Assembly (NCBI GenBank): GCA_022829145.1
Contig: CM040741.1
Span: forward strand, 37,804,534 to 37,868,533
Source of the DNA: Albula goreensis
Taxonomy: Eukaryota; Chordata; Actinopteri; Albuliformes; Albulidae
Direction of reading: 5' to 3'
Length of the DNA: 64,000 bases
Both the position numbers and the translations under genes were made by a program. Positions 50,961 through 64,000 of this stretch are shown here, piece after piece (within the stretch, counting starts at the first letter, position 1; every line of letters begins with the position of its first letter). The notes under the pieces were generated by a model, which did not search any database, was not told the origin of the DNA, and saw nothing but the letters and a program-made list of their open reading frames with translations.

Positions 50961-53539
50961 AAAAGCATGTATGCTTTTCTAAAATGTGTATTTTCAGCAT
51001 AATGAGGTCAAAGAATAATTTCTTAAGTGTCACCCTGTTTTACAGAATATGCTATAATGCACAAAAGCAGGATTCATATTTCACTTTAGCTATTATTATT
51101 TTGATAAACTACATGGAACAATTATAATAGGTTTTAATGATCAATATTATTTAATCAAATTGAGTTTTGTCATCTTTTTTTTGTACAGTGCAATAGTTTA
51201 GATATTTGGAAGTTGAAAAATGTGGTACTGTTTTCTGGTTCAATGAACCTTACACATTTTTACTGCAGACCAAAGTTGCGCACTTTTGGTCTCAGTCTAA
51301 TTTTGCTGTGTGAGTTCTGTGCTGAGGGAGGCACAACCAGATTTTACGAGTGGGGGAGATGAAAAATTGCATTTTCTTTGCTCTTCTACTGGGATACGGG
51401 AGGGAGACTGGGTGCTGGGACACACAATTCAGGTAGTGAAGGCTTTGTGACAAACTGGACACAGGGGTGCTCTAAACACTTTACTTTTCAGACGCGAATA
51501 AACCGTTTTACTGTGCCGCTGCTTGTTCAGACAGAACAGGATACGCACACCGCCAGCAGAAGTGATGAGAATGAGATGACAGACCAAACGAAACAAGCTG
51601 AGCTGCGCTTATTGCCAAATTTCTCCGCCAAAAGGGAAAGGATTTTGGTGACGGTGCATTGAAAACTGGGATAGAAAGTAAAGTAGAGAGGGTACACATT
51701 TCCAAACATTCTGTTTGCTCTAAGGTATAAATTTTCTTGAGAAGTTTCTTCTCACAGAAGGTTAGCAGGATAATCCCATACTTTACTTGCCGTTATTTGA
51801 TTTATATCTTTTACTGTTTGCTTTAATCGATTTAAGGCACATAAATCAGATCTAATCAGAGATATCCTCACCATACAAAGTCACCGGAACAAAAGGTGAG
51901 AACTCTATCACGGAGATTGGTTTTGACTGCCACAACTGGATTAATGGACCGCCGTAGGATTTTGTAGCATTAGACTATACTGAGCAATAAGTAAGAGATA
52001 ATAAAATTTACTGAATAATGGCAGGTGATTTAAATTATTCTTTGTTACCTACATGATTCTGCAAGAATATGACACTGAGGGCTGAAGCTGAAATGTAGAG
52101 GGAATAAAGGAAATATGATTTTCTAAAACCATTTAAACAAAAAAAAGCAGCCGTTACTATTGTACTTAATATGACATGTCACAGTGGTATACAGGATCAA
52201 GCATGAACGGCTATGTGCTTATTTGGCTGTCAAAGTAGCATCTGTTTAATTGGACAGTCATGTATGTGTTTCCTGCTGATGATGCTAACTGGTAATCAGG
52301 TGCAGCATCTAGCTTTTCTTTACTGCACATGATCACCCATGATGTATGTATTTTTTAATGAAAAATCCAGGGCATTTTAGTGTCGGTAATCCAGGAAAAT
52401 GGATATTGTAGCAACGGAAAACCATTTCAGTGTATGGCATTAAATTATCTGTAGTATTATTTCTACATTACCACTGTTTTATATTTCCTTTGACAATTGC
52501 TTTGATATACTCCTGAGATACAATGCTGGGAAGAATATCATGTTAATTTACATATTATAAACCGTGATGCATATTTAAACTTAAAACATTCTCTAACCAG
52601 TCTATACATTTCATTGTGGATGTGTATATTCTCCACTGCAATGTGGTGCACTACCCCAGTCAAATTTGCTTTCTGTACTTCCTGTTACTTCTGTTATCAT
52701 ATTTCATAGTGAGAAAAAAATAATGTATTTTGAAGTAATCATTTTTGGGCTATATATTGCACTCTTCTGTAACAAAATTGTAAATTAGTTGTAGAGTGAA
52801 TGTAAATTTCAACCACATCTTTGTGCCTTATTGTGTGTGGATTTTTTCCTCATTTTTTTGACTCTCATGTTGGAATTGCTAACTAGGCACCTGGAGTTAC
52901 TGCAGTGCCACAGACACCAATGTGAGAAGCGCTGCAGGCAAAGCAGCACTCCTCAGATGTTCTCACCACAGGCCTGTGACAGCTGAACAGGGTACACGTA
53001 GCATGTACATGCAGCACTACTGGGGAACTGCTTCCATTCAAATGAGAGGTGTATTACTTAATGACAGCATGCAGTCACCTGATGTGTTGGTGTAGGGACC
53101 TTATGGAGCTATAACCTGAGGAAACATTGTCAACCTTACCCAGCTTTAACTTTACCCAGCCACTAGTGGGATGAAATTCTTGTCCTGGACTCCATATAGT
53201 CAAGTGATCCTGGTTAGGCCAAGCTTCGGCTTGAACCTACACATCCTGGGCTAGGCTCTCTGCTAATGTAATGAATTCACAACAACATGATATGAATGAT
53301 GTAGTTTCAAATGCTATTAAATCAGAAATAAGTTCAGTGAGGACGATCTTTTGAAGCTGCAGTCGTGTTAGTCATGGTGTAACTCTGTAAATTGAATGTA
53401 ATTCTTTTTTGTCCACCAGGACTCACAAGAATAGCCTTTCCTAAGAAGCCCTCATTCAGAATACCTGCAAACAAACAAGAGTTACCATTCAATGTATTAC
53501 CTGGTTGTTTTATCAGGAAAGATATGCGCATAAATCAAG

Positions 53540-53900
53540 CACCTGTTCTTTGTCGGGAGACTTGCACCTTTTCTTTTGCTACTCAAAGTCACGCTGATGC
53601 ATGCGAATGCGGCGACATTAATCATTTCTAACTCGGAGAGCCTGCGACAGTTTCACCCAGACGTCACGCTGAGTCCCTGCTGGATCCTCGCCAGAAAGCA
53701 TCCATCCCCCACTGACCGTGCTGAGGGTGACCTCCTCCCCCAAGGTTCCAGACCTCCATTGCTCCCTCAATACTCATTATTATCTCCCGCTACCGCTAAC
53801 AAAAGCAGGTTGCATTGTCAGGGCTACGCTAACAGAGGAGGCGGAAGCCTGCACTCCAAGGTTAAAAGGATCAGTTGGCTACTTCACGAGGATGGTTGCT
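53540..53900. promoter_or_regulatory. Candidate conserved non-coding element
   Basis: A raised-GC block with many retained CpGs in otherwise depleted surroundings. Overlapping open frames of about 125 codons on the plus strand have no splice sites or recognisable text, so conserved regulatory DNA is the likelier reading. Confidence 0.25.
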
Positions 53901-54756
53901 TGGGAAGATTTCGGAAGAACAGATATTCCTGTAAGATTCCGCGCAACAATATATGAGGCTAACAGCCTCAATCCACTTGGGAGAGAACTGAGTCATATGG
54001 CAGTTTTGTTTTTATTATGCCACGTTACATACGCAAGCCCAAAACTGTGGCGCAGTGCTTCAGGAATAAAAATACTTGCCATTTATTAGGTAGCAAGTAT
54101 GTACCCTTTTGAAATGTGACATATTTTTTCGTCCCCCATTGCTACAACGTAATATATAACATGAAATGAACACTAATAATGATGCTGTCACTTTCTATGC
54201 TTTGGTTATGTTCAGTGGTTTGTGTTTGATGCCAGCAAAGCCTTTTGAATCAAACTGACATTAAATTTAGAGAGAGATTTACATGCACATGTTTGACGTT
54301 GCGAATATAATTTGCCAGAGCTTCCTGTCCACCATGTCCTCATGCATGTGCATCCATGGTCTTAACATCAATTTTTCAAGTACACTTCATGTTTAATTTA
54401 GTTTTCATCTGCACTGCGTTTCTTTGTCTACTCAACATGCTTTTAATGTAGAAAGTCCCAATTCAGAGCTCTACATTTTTTCACTGTGACCTTTCTTTGC
54501 AATGGAAAGAACTGTATTGCTAAGGGAAGGCGCAATCAATGTGTTTTTTAATGAATACATTCCTGAGTGTTGAAGCTTTCAGACAAACTCATCTCAGCAA
54601 GGCCACAGCACTACATGCCAGCCAGTGAAGAAAGCAGGCCAGGACAAGCACTATTGAGTTTCATGGTATACAATCAAACCTTTGGAATTGAATCTCTTTG
54701 TCGAGGCTTATGTCCTGGAACCAACAAAAAAGGCAATACTTTAAGTTTGACCATAA

Positions 54757-55131
54757 TGATTTTGTAACTTGGTACTTGAAAATCTTTCCGCATGTATTTA
54801 ATCCAGAACTCAAACAAGAAATGTAACACAAACATAATGGGACATAGATGTAATAGAACCTTTTTACAAGCTTGTTTTACGGCTGACCTCACCCAAATTC
54901 ATTATTTTCATTCACCTGCAGAAGACGTTCTGTACTCCTTTTGAAAGGAAGTTCATTATGTTCAACCACACTGAGTTTTGCAACTGAGTACTTGAAAGTC
55001 TTCCCACAAGTATTTATTCTGGACTTGTCGAACTTGAATGAACATAATCGAACATAAACATAATGGACCTTTTTTAAGACGTTTTATTTATGGCTGACCT
55101 AAGCTGACTTCACTGATTTTATTCACCTGCA
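54757..55131 (+). repeat. Diverged tandem duplication, about 210-base unit
   Basis: Copy one 54757-54922 and copy two 54973-55131 share, in order, TTTTG(T/C)AACT, GTACTTGAAA, ACATAATGG, CCTTTTT, GGCTGACCT and ATTCACCTGCA. Substitutions and small indels show the duplication is old. No coding frame. Confidence 0.6.
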
Positions 55132-57756
55132 CTCTTTCTGAGATTACAAGTACAACTACTTTCTGATGATCGATAACAACGAAATAGGAGAGTTGGAATT
55201 AAACAGGCTGTTGCTGATTACAGATGATCTCACCTGTCACAGGTAATGCTTACAAACAAAAACCTCAGCAGCCCAATATAGAACCAATCGCAAACTTAAT
55301 AGCAATTTGGTGCTATACAATCCTCAATGGTGATACAGTACATAATACAAACCCATTGATGATTACGTTATATCAAATGATGTTGTTAATAGATTGATAA
55401 CGGTTCTATACAGTCCTCTTATGCTTATGAGCAGAGAACCCTCTGTTGTTGCGATTCAAAACCTTTTTTTCTTACAGTGTAGGATCGTGGAATAATAAAG
55501 CTGGAGGAGGTGACACCTTCATGGCAATTTTTACAAAAGAGAGTCAGATTGTGTCTCGGGTAACTTATATTGCTTTTCTTGAGAGAAATGGTTTTTTGGG
55601 GTCTGATGGATGATCAGTGTGCTGAAACGTTCAATGATGCGATGGAAAACTTGGCCCAGTGATTTCCCTGATTAAATGCTCAAAGGGACAATGCCTGTCT
55701 TTTAAAAAAAATATTCTTATTTCTTTTCCCGTGCATTGTTCCCAAAGTGGCACCCGAAACCTGTCTTTGTCAGCAATCACTACCACAGATTCCGTCCTCC
55801 TCTCAAAAAGCCACCGCAGCCGGTTGAGCGCAGATGTCAAACTTGATAGAGTCATCCCGGCTCTCCTCCTCAGATCCAATGTTCTGCACCAGGAAGGGGG
55901 TCCAGCCCGAACAAGCGACAGAGATGGAAGTCGCATGTTTGGTATATGACTAGAGAGGATATTGAGTATGTCCCTGAACAGTCAGCGTGGTATGACTTCA
56001 TAGCCAATTTAAGTGGAGCGAGTAACAGGAGTGGCCGCTGTCTTGATGAATCTCCCCCTGTATGTTGTGACTTTTTCCTTTGAGTCACAGCCTTAGCGGT
56101 GATCTAGTCGGGGCTGTAACATTTTGTGTACTGTCCTGTGGTCACTGGTGCGGCAGTGGTACTCAAAATAAGGTGCAGTTGCTGTCTCTCTCAATCTATT
56201 CTTGAAAGGGTCTAGCCTATTGTATTATATTACATTTTTTCAACCTCTGTAACCAGCCAGGTGACCCTGGCATCTCTAAATATAAAAATGTATGCGGCAT
56301 GTATCAACAACTGACCTTTTCATGCAATTTGAGCGTTATGTACAATGCGCCTGCTATGGTATCTCCGATTATAAAGTCATCACTCTCAAAGTTCGATTTT
56401 GAACATTCCAAACACACCCGTGTGGTCTCCAAAGGAAAAAGTGCTGGCACACCGATGTGTCCATATTCTTCAGTAACATCATTGCAAACCAAATTACATT
56501 CAATTGTTGTGAAGCTACAATGGACTTTTACCCCGTTAAGTATATGGTACACACCCATAAAAGCCAATGACATTACATTGTGCAGAATCAGCTTTCTGTC
56601 TTATTTGAAATCACTTTGCCAATAACAGTTTTGTTGAGACAATATTTTATTTGTTTTGTATATATTTACAGCTATGGAGACAATTCAGGGGATTGTAAGA
56701 TAGCACACATATTTTTATGTTGAGAGAGGCAAGGGTAACCTATAGGTAAAAACCTAACGTAATAGCCTACTACTTCACAAAAGTGTGAAATTGCTGGAAT
56801 TCTTGAAGGCATCGTGTATATTTTTATGGGTACCCAAGTAGTTCCTCCTACAACTCTGCAGTTACCCAATAAGACCAGGTGACATTACTTATGTTTATGA
56901 ATCAGAATTCAGGAGCAAATTTATGTAAATATGTGTTTATTTGATGCACAAATTCTGATAAAATGGATGGAATTCTTTATGAATGACAGAAAAGTAGTTT
57001 TGCCTGTTCTCATAAAATAGTGATCTGTTTTAACCTCAATTTAATTTTATGAGGAGAAAAGTCATGTACAAAGCACAACTTCCATGTAAAATTTAACAGG
57101 AAGTTTTGAAGGGAAGAACTTTTATGATGACACATTTCTTTCTTACTGGCAATAACCACCTAGTTGTTTGAAACCAAGCCCGTACTCAAATTCATTTTCC
57201 ATGCAAGAATCTCTCTCTTTGAACGGTGAATTATGTGGGGTCAATTATCGCAGGTCAGGATTATACCTGTAGTTTGGGATGAGCTATCAAACTGAATCTG
57301 GTGAAGCCATACATTTCATGCGTATCCCAGACGACTTTTTAGCGTATTCTTACCACCAATGCGTACTGCACTGTTGTGGCCTGATGCGACAGTGGAATAT
57401 AGGTTAAGTCACTGTCCTGATCCACCAGGCTACTGCTGCAGGACAGTACTCCACTGACTCGGATACTGGATATTTACTAAGGATACAATTTGCGTGCTCC
57501 CTGTTATTCTGCTGCTTATCTCACTGGTCTTATCTAAGACAAAAACGGGTATTGACAAAGGAACTTCACATAAGATCAATAACCGATAACCTGATCATAC
57601 GATGTCATTGATTTTCACAGTTGTGTACAGCGCACTTATAAATCTTTACAGGAGGTAGCGATCAGCTTTACAGTAATGGAGAATTTTGTTTATTGCAGTG
57701 ACTATTAAAGCAATGGATTTATGTAAGGCTTCTAAATCTAACAAGGAATCTAAGGC

Positions 57757-57800
57757 AGCGGTTCTTAAGTGGGTTCCGTGGTACCTATTGGGTGACGTGA
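57757..57800. mobile_element. Possible hAT terminus
   Basis: CAGCGGTTCTTAAGTGGG followed by TTCCGTGG resembles a hAT (Charlie-type) inverted terminus, whose usual form is CAGNGGTTCTCAA. No matching right end was found nearby, so this is a fragment at best. Confidence 0.3.
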
Positions 57801-59689
57801 CACCTGGCAACGTGCTGCAGAATCGCTGCTCATTTGCCAGTACAGGTTGAGTATCAGCAGAGTACAGCTGTCCGTGGTTGTCTCGTTGATTGTAACTATA
57901 GCTAATGGTACCTTTTCGAAATGTTAACGAATATCATTTGAAGTTGTTATTTGCGCAAAAGCATAGGGACCAAACAGTCATACTATCTATATGGACACAG
58001 CAGAGTTTAACGTGTGCTAGTCTCGTAATGTACTAGGCACTAACTGCTGCACAATTCCAATATCTCCTAATGGAGCAGGCATTGGCTGGCCAGTACAAAT
58101 CAAGTGCCGTGAGACAGTAGAGTAGTGTCTGGAGGCAGTCCCCCAGCGGCGTGAGACTGTAGCCTTACTTTCAGTGGTGTGCCACTGCCGTGCCAGTGGC
58201 CTCAGGACAGTACACAAAATGCTACAGCTCCCATGATCTCTTAGCTCTCCTACTGTCCTTCAGGATTACAGGTTCAGAGACCAACTGAATGAACACTGCT
58301 GAAAGCAAGCCTAAGAAAACATAGAAATTATAGGGAAAAACTTAATATTAGCGAGACATTTATGGTTTCTGCTCAATTTTGTCAGGTTTTTAGAATTCAT
58401 TTCTCAGACTGAGATCCTTGCTGGCTCTTGGAGTTAAAAAAACCTTTTTTTCTTGTTAAGCATATACTCTATCAGTAACACCTCGATGACACTTCAGTAG
58501 TGCTCTGAGTGTGATTATCTCACCAGTCAGTGCAGAATGGCATAAATTATGTGGCCATTTAAAATTAATGTATACATTGAAGATGGGCTAGTACATAATA
58601 CAATTTTAAATGCTATCTTCTGAATGTCATTTCTAATTGCCATGCACTACACTGTCTTTCAAGCAGCATTGATCAGCAAATAAAACCTCCAGGTTTACCT
58701 GAATGATATTGAAAAAGGAGGGCAGGGAGTGTATATCAAATACAAAACATACATGCTGTGTATCAGTATGTTTCATTCACATATCAGTACCCCATTAATT
58801 GTGCTATGGAAAGACGATGAGTAAAAGCGACCTGTTTTGTGATTTAAATTAGATTTTAGATATTAGATTAGACCAGCAAGCATGCATTGTAGTCCGCGTG
58901 GTAGAACCGACAAGAAAAGGTGTCACACTTGCACAGCTAATATGTTGTACAAGGATGGAAGCTTGCCAAATCACGGCAGTAATTAGTTTGCCAGTTTGGA
59001 GTACAAAGGGTCACATGATTGATACATTGCCTGTGTTATTTGCTCTTGTTGACCATCATTCATCATTCCCTTTGGTGAGTGGTATCCAGTGGAGTGTTTA
59101 AGCCTACCAAACTCTAGGGAAGTAGTGTTCTCTTGCTGAAAATGTAGAGTAACTTCTGACATTAGGAAGCACCTATTTCTAGCCAAGTTCTAAAAAAGAT
59201 CTAAATCCTACGTTCCCTGGGGTAGAGAAATGGGGATCTTGCCTATAGATACTTTCTGCAGGACTGCACGGTATGCTCTCCTGCCTCCCGCCAACAACAG
59301 AATTAGCTTTTTTTTTGGCCAGTGTCATGTGACTCATTTCTACATCCTTTACTCCACATGGTCTGCCTCTATGAGACTCTACTCCCCCCACATCATAATC
59401 TTGAGCCGGTTGACAATGTGACACAGAAGTGCCCTCAACTCTTATTATTCATCACATTCTGGTTTTGCAGTCATTTCACGGCTGAAAAATAAGAGCTGAT
59501 GTTTCGAGAGCAAAAAGCACTATGCACATCCAGATATTCATCTCACTCCATCAGATTACACTAGACTCCTCCTCTTCCAACTTGTTTTTCCCCTTCTGAA
59601 GAATATAATCTCAGGATTTTATGTAGAAAAGGAGCAAATATCTTACCCCAGTGTGCCGTCTAGCTGGTGAGCAATCTCCGGAGTGCGTA

Positions 59690-60345
59690 AGCTACCGTGC
59701 TTTTTTCTTCTTCTTTTTTCTCTTCGTTCCCAGTGCTGTCGGCTTTGGAAGTAATACCGCTCGCAGAATTTCATTCCAAGGTTTTAAGGTGGCTGTTATC
59801 TCGCCACCCACACAATCCCCTACAGATGGCCTGTGAGTCACTGTGGATGTTTCACATTGTAGATGTGTCTTACCTCTCTTTACTGTCCTGCGCGCACTCA
59901 CACATTAATAACAAAGACATTCATCGTGAGAAGCAGACTGTTTGGCAAAGTGAAAGTACAGACTTTTTTTCAGGGCCTTTCTCCCCCCACTCTCCCCCTC
60001 ACCACTTTGCTAGTATGCAAATGTGTTTTTTTTTTTTTTTTGGGCTTTTTCGGCATTTATTGGGCCGCTTGTTTGTTTTTGGCAGGCTCTCAGAAAGTCC
60101 TCCTTTGTGGGCATATATTCCTGTGAGTACAGAGGTAATTCTGAGGCACATATTATCCTCCAGCCTCCTCGGCATGATAAAAATAGGGACTAAAGCATTT
60201 CCACCTAGATTTTATATGCTAACCAGGGAACAGAACGACAAAAAAGCCAAAGAGAGAAAGCCAGCAGGCAAAATAAACAAAGCCAACACGTTGCATTGTT
60301 TTACTTACTTGACATTCATATTCGTTATGAAACCCTTCCCCTAGA
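59690..60345. promoter_or_regulatory. Candidate conserved non-coding block containing a 215-codon chance frame
   Basis: Contains the octamer ATGCAAAT (60015-60022) and complex pyrimidine-rich text. The longest open frame in the window (59697-60344, plus) lies here, but it translates a T-rich tract as a poly-Phe run and shows no domain. I do not call it a gene. Confidence 0.2.
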
Positions 60346-61445
60346 TACTTATGGATGGTATTGCAGTGTCTTTTCTATGTTGGAGCTGGTGACTCAGCCG
60401 GAGTTGATGGTGGAGTCGGCATCCATAGTTTCTGCCACTCACTGTTTTGAGCGGATATGACTTTTGCCCCACATAAATCTTTCAGAATGCCCTCTCTGCG
60501 AGCTTTCAGAAGGTAGAGTGTTTTCTACCAATGAACGTCATGATGCAAACACGCTGAGATTCCCCACAGGGACTGCTGTGCACTTCTCCCTTCTAAGGCT
60601 TTGTGATCTTCCGAGTTTGAATCGCAACCATTCTAAAACGAGAGTAGAAGCAATTAAAGAATCCAATAACGGAACAATAATGATGAATGGCAATTGTAAA
60701 TAAAGCTGTCGTATATTATGTTGCCTGTGGAGGTGTTTATCTGTTGAAACCTGATTGCCATGATTAAAAGCATCATCGCTTTATAAACATCCATGATTAC
60801 TGTCCACAAGAAACTGTAGACGGGGAGATGACATCAACATCAAATGCCATCTAAGTATTGAGTAATATGAGAGGACACTGTCTCTCTGCTTTAGAGAGAT
60901 GGGTCATTAAGTATTGATCTACCATCAATGTGGAAAAGTGAATGAGGCCCTTAGGTGAAGATTATATTAAATTTAATGTGGCTACCCCTGTCTGGGGAAT
61001 ACATTCCAAAAGAGCTGATATTGAATAGGTTTAAACTTTGTTGTCTGAAAATTATTGGCATTAGATTTAATAAAGATCTGGTAATGTATGGGCTGGTGAG
61101 CCCGTTGAGAGAAGAATGTCCTTGATGATAAGTGAAGTTTGTAGTGGAGAGTGGATTCGATACGTCCATCAAAATTTCGATATCATTTGATTGATGGCAA
61201 AGTTAAAACTGTGACTTTCACTGCAGCGCTTTTATCACTATGAGAAAAATAATGAAAACTGCTGTCGCAGCTCACCTTCACTAAGATGTTGTTCCTAACG
61301 GCATGTACAGAAGTTTCTTTGAGCTTCCCAGCAGGATCACAAAGAGAATGAACAGAGAGAGAACAAGTCATAGTGAGTGAAAGATTCCCCTAGTACTAAG
61401 CCAACTGAATGACAGACTCAGCTCTGGCTGTACTTCACTAGATTC

Positions 61446-61830
61446 CATTGCAGATATTTAGCAGATGCTTACATTGAGAGGTGCATAAACCAGGGACTAT
61501 AGTGGAAAAAGTACGGCAGGGAAGTGAGGGTTCAAGTGTCAGAAGTGACCGCATAATATACGACTAGAACTCTGTCAAGAACCTGTTGAGAAAATTAAGA
61601 AACAACAAACAGCAAGAATCATTGCATAAAGATGGTAGTCATACTAGCTGTAATAGATGAAGTATGGATGAATGGAGGAGTTGAGGAGGGATGGGGAGAG
61701 ATTCATTCTGAAGAGGTAAGTCAGACACTCAGCTGTTCCAAACTCCGTGGGAGGGTCACTCCACCAATATGGTACCAGAACAGACAGGAGACTTAACCAG
61801 GGAGTGCAGACGTGAAAAGTGGATAAAAAT
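61446..61830. repeat. Possible old dispersed repeat
   Basis: GATATTTAGCAGATGCTTACATTGAGAGG resembles the TTTAGCAGACGCTTTTATCC...CTTACA tail shared by many fish SINEs. The following GGGAGGGTCACTCCACCAATATGGTACC also reads like a dispersed fish element. Degenerate; boundaries uncertain. Confidence 0.35.
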
Positions 61831-62904
61831 GTACCATACTGATGAATAAATAATTGTTTTAGGCAAACTGAGGATTTGCTAATTTACGTGCATGCACAGT
61901 AAATATGATGATTTATTAAGACATATTGAATCACTCAACAGTTTTGCTGCGGGCCAAACTTGAACATGTCCAATCTCCTTCACTCAGCTCTGAATCTGTT
62001 GAACTTTAACATTTCAAGAAACTTTCCACATATGATTATTGGCAGCTAGCCCATGTGGTGTTCCCACGTGACTCTCAGATAAAAGATCGCAGTACCACCC
62101 GGCTTTGGCGGTGCATCCCCAAAAACAGCCATCCAGAAAAACACAGCACATCTCACTCCTGAGAGAGTCCATTAGCGTAATAAAACTGTCAGTGCACTGA
62201 TTCACTCCGTCTTTCAATAAAACACCCCCAGCGAAATAAGAATTTCCTGCCAAACACTGCAGGTCACATGCATATGTTGCCTGTCTCGTTTGGAGAGCTG
62301 GACTCCTTCAACTCACAACAGACTGAGATGTGGATGTATTTTCAAATTGTTATTGATGTTTAACCAGTAAGAGATGGGTACACGTGAACAAATTTAGAAA
62401 GGGAATACTGGGGAATGAAACATCAATCATTCTGTATTTTTCCCTACATTGCCTATCTCTGCTGAATAAATACTATTCAGGTTTATTATACCATATTAAC
62501 TCAAGGGTAGATCATACTGCATAAACCTGGAGTTGATACTTTATGTGAGCATGTGAATGACAGCTCTTTGAAGAGGTTTAAAAACCTGAAGTGAATTTTA
62601 AACATGAATGATCTGAGAGGCAAGGCATGGCAGAGATGTAATTGCAGACAGACTCATATACATTGCCTCAAACTCTGCGGAGAGTGCACAGTGGGTAGCA
62701 CATCATTAAAAGTTGTGGAAGTAGAGAACAGACAAGATGTCTTGATTATGCATAATATGTTGCATTTTGAAGGAAAATGTATCATTTTGACCCTCTCGGA
62801 TAACCTATAAAATGAAGTGCTCTATTTCCATTCTGGATGAGTCTCACTGAGGTTATTAAATAGCCAGCTAACATCTCAATCTGCTTCCTTATTTTAGCCT
62901 TCTT

Positions 62905-64000
62905 AGTATTTGGAAATCATAGCACATTAGACAATATGACGAGAACTGGCCATTTGGCCTGAACGGGCTTGCCATTGAACCCAAAGAGTATCCAGTATTG
63001 CATCAAATCTGGACTTGAACACACCAAGCATCTGTTTCAACTATATGACCTGGTAACCTATTCAGAGTATGGACAATTCTTTTTGCAAAAATGTATTTCC
63101 TGATATCAGTATGGAGTTTACTCTTAACTACGTAGTTTCCATTTATACCCCCTTGTTCTATTGACTTAAATGCTCATAAACAGTTTTTTGTAGATCACCA
63201 TCTTGAGGCCTTTCATAAATAAAAAACCTGTATTAAATCTCCCCTAAGTCTCATTTCCCTAAGCCTGATTAGGTGAAATAACGTGAGTCTTTCCTCACAG
63301 CTTTTACGTTTCATACCAGAAACCAATTTGGCTGCCGCTTTCTGTGCTTCTTCAAGACCCACAATATATTTCTTGAACTAAGGTGCCCAGAACTGCACAC
63401 AGTATTCCATGTTACGTCTTTCACACCATTGTGTAACTTTTATATAAACGGCTGTGATTTATAATCAATACATTTTGCTACATATCCCAGTATCCCTTTG
63501 GCCTTTAATCACTGCTATAGCACACTGCCTAGATCATGTTAAGCTTGAGTCAATACTCCCAAGTATGGCGGAGTATTAGAAGGTGTTCAGACTGAACACA
63601 TTCTAATCATCTTCCTCTCGTAAAATGGTCTTGGTTGTAGTTCTTTTTTTTTCCCCACATGCAGGACTTAAGCTGTATTGAATGTCATCTGCCAGGTATC
63701 TGCCTACTTCTGGGTTTGGCTTAAGTCTTCATATATGACCATGGCTGATTCTAAACTGTTTGCAGAACACCTAGTGTCATGTCATGTGCAAATTGTACTA
63801 CTAACCTCTATGCTAAGATCATTTATGTTGATAAGAAGGAGAAAAGGTCCTGACACTGATTACTGAAAGACCCCACATCATACATGACCCTTCTCAGACA
63901 TCCATTTATTTCCCCAATTGCACTCTGTTATCTACAGGTCAATTAACTTTTAGCCCCACTCTGCAATAACCTCTGAAATCCATGTGATGTGGTACTTGGT
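62905..64000. repeat. Probable dispersed repeat, right end of window
   Basis: Runs of text such as GGCCATTTGGCCTGAACGGG, AAGGTGCCCAGAACTGCAC and GTCATCTGCCAGGTATCTG resemble an old, dispersed repeat found in fish and other vertebrate genomes. No coding frame survives. Only one copy is visible here, so this rests on recognition, not comparison. It continues past the window end. Confidence 0.45.

Larger units (their letters stand above)
45191..61440. other. No gene seen; scattered enhancer-like blocks
   Basis: AT-rich background broken by blocks with more CpG and complex sequence (about 47.6-48.3, 49.0-49.6, 50.4-51.0, 53.5-53.95, 55.6-56.05 and 59.7-60.7 kb). Open frames in these blocks lack consistent splice sites or recognisable protein text. 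Confidence 0.4.

Noticed and set aside
59697-60344. 215-codon plus-strand open frame, the longest in the window
   Set aside because: It reads through T-rich tracts as poly-Phe and poly-Ser, has no domain, no promoter and no splice context, and a second overlapping frame is also open. Low-complexity chance frame.

Overview
This is vertebrate nuclear DNA, most likely from a ray-finned fish. It is AT-rich and CpG-poor, full of dinucleotide microsatellites, has GT-AG introns, and carries tRNA-derived SINEs, a Tc1/mariner fossil, a hAT-type non-autonomous element and a solo LTR. The one fully readable gene, complement C9, ends in a second thrombospondin type 1 module. Mammalian C9 lacks that module, while fish C9 has it.

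Layout. (1) Positions 1-18.7 kb have no confident gene. A sharp CpG island lies at about 4.38-4.69 kb with strong start-codon contexts on both strands. A set of plausible minus-strand exons lies between 8.7 and 13.5 kb, one encoding a clear membrane-spanning segment. A hAT-like element (15.6-16.4 kb) and a solo LTR (16.87-17.11 kb) both keep target-site duplications. (2) Positions 18.69-26.31 kb hold the complete C9 gene on the plus strand: an HNF1-like site, 11 coding exons that join in phase into 586 codons plus stop, and a poly(A) signal. (3) At 27.34-27.56 kb, just downstream on the same strand, a small CpG-rich promoter and a signal-peptide-like first exon start a second gene. Its remaining exons were not found, so it either has a very long first intron or extends past the window. 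(4) Positions 27.6-64 kb are non-coding as far as I can see. They hold a degenerate Tc1 transposase, two SINEs, a 57-bp-arm foldback element, two tandem duplications, several microsatellites, a probable dispersed repeat at the right end, and blocks of less AT-rich, homeobox-site-rich sequence that look like conserved enhancers.

Function. The central gene supplies the pore-forming subunit of the membrane attack complex. Its HNF1-like promoter site fits liver expression. The other candidate genes could not be assigned to a family. No CRISPR array, rRNA, tRNA gene, viral gene or prokaryotic system was seen.
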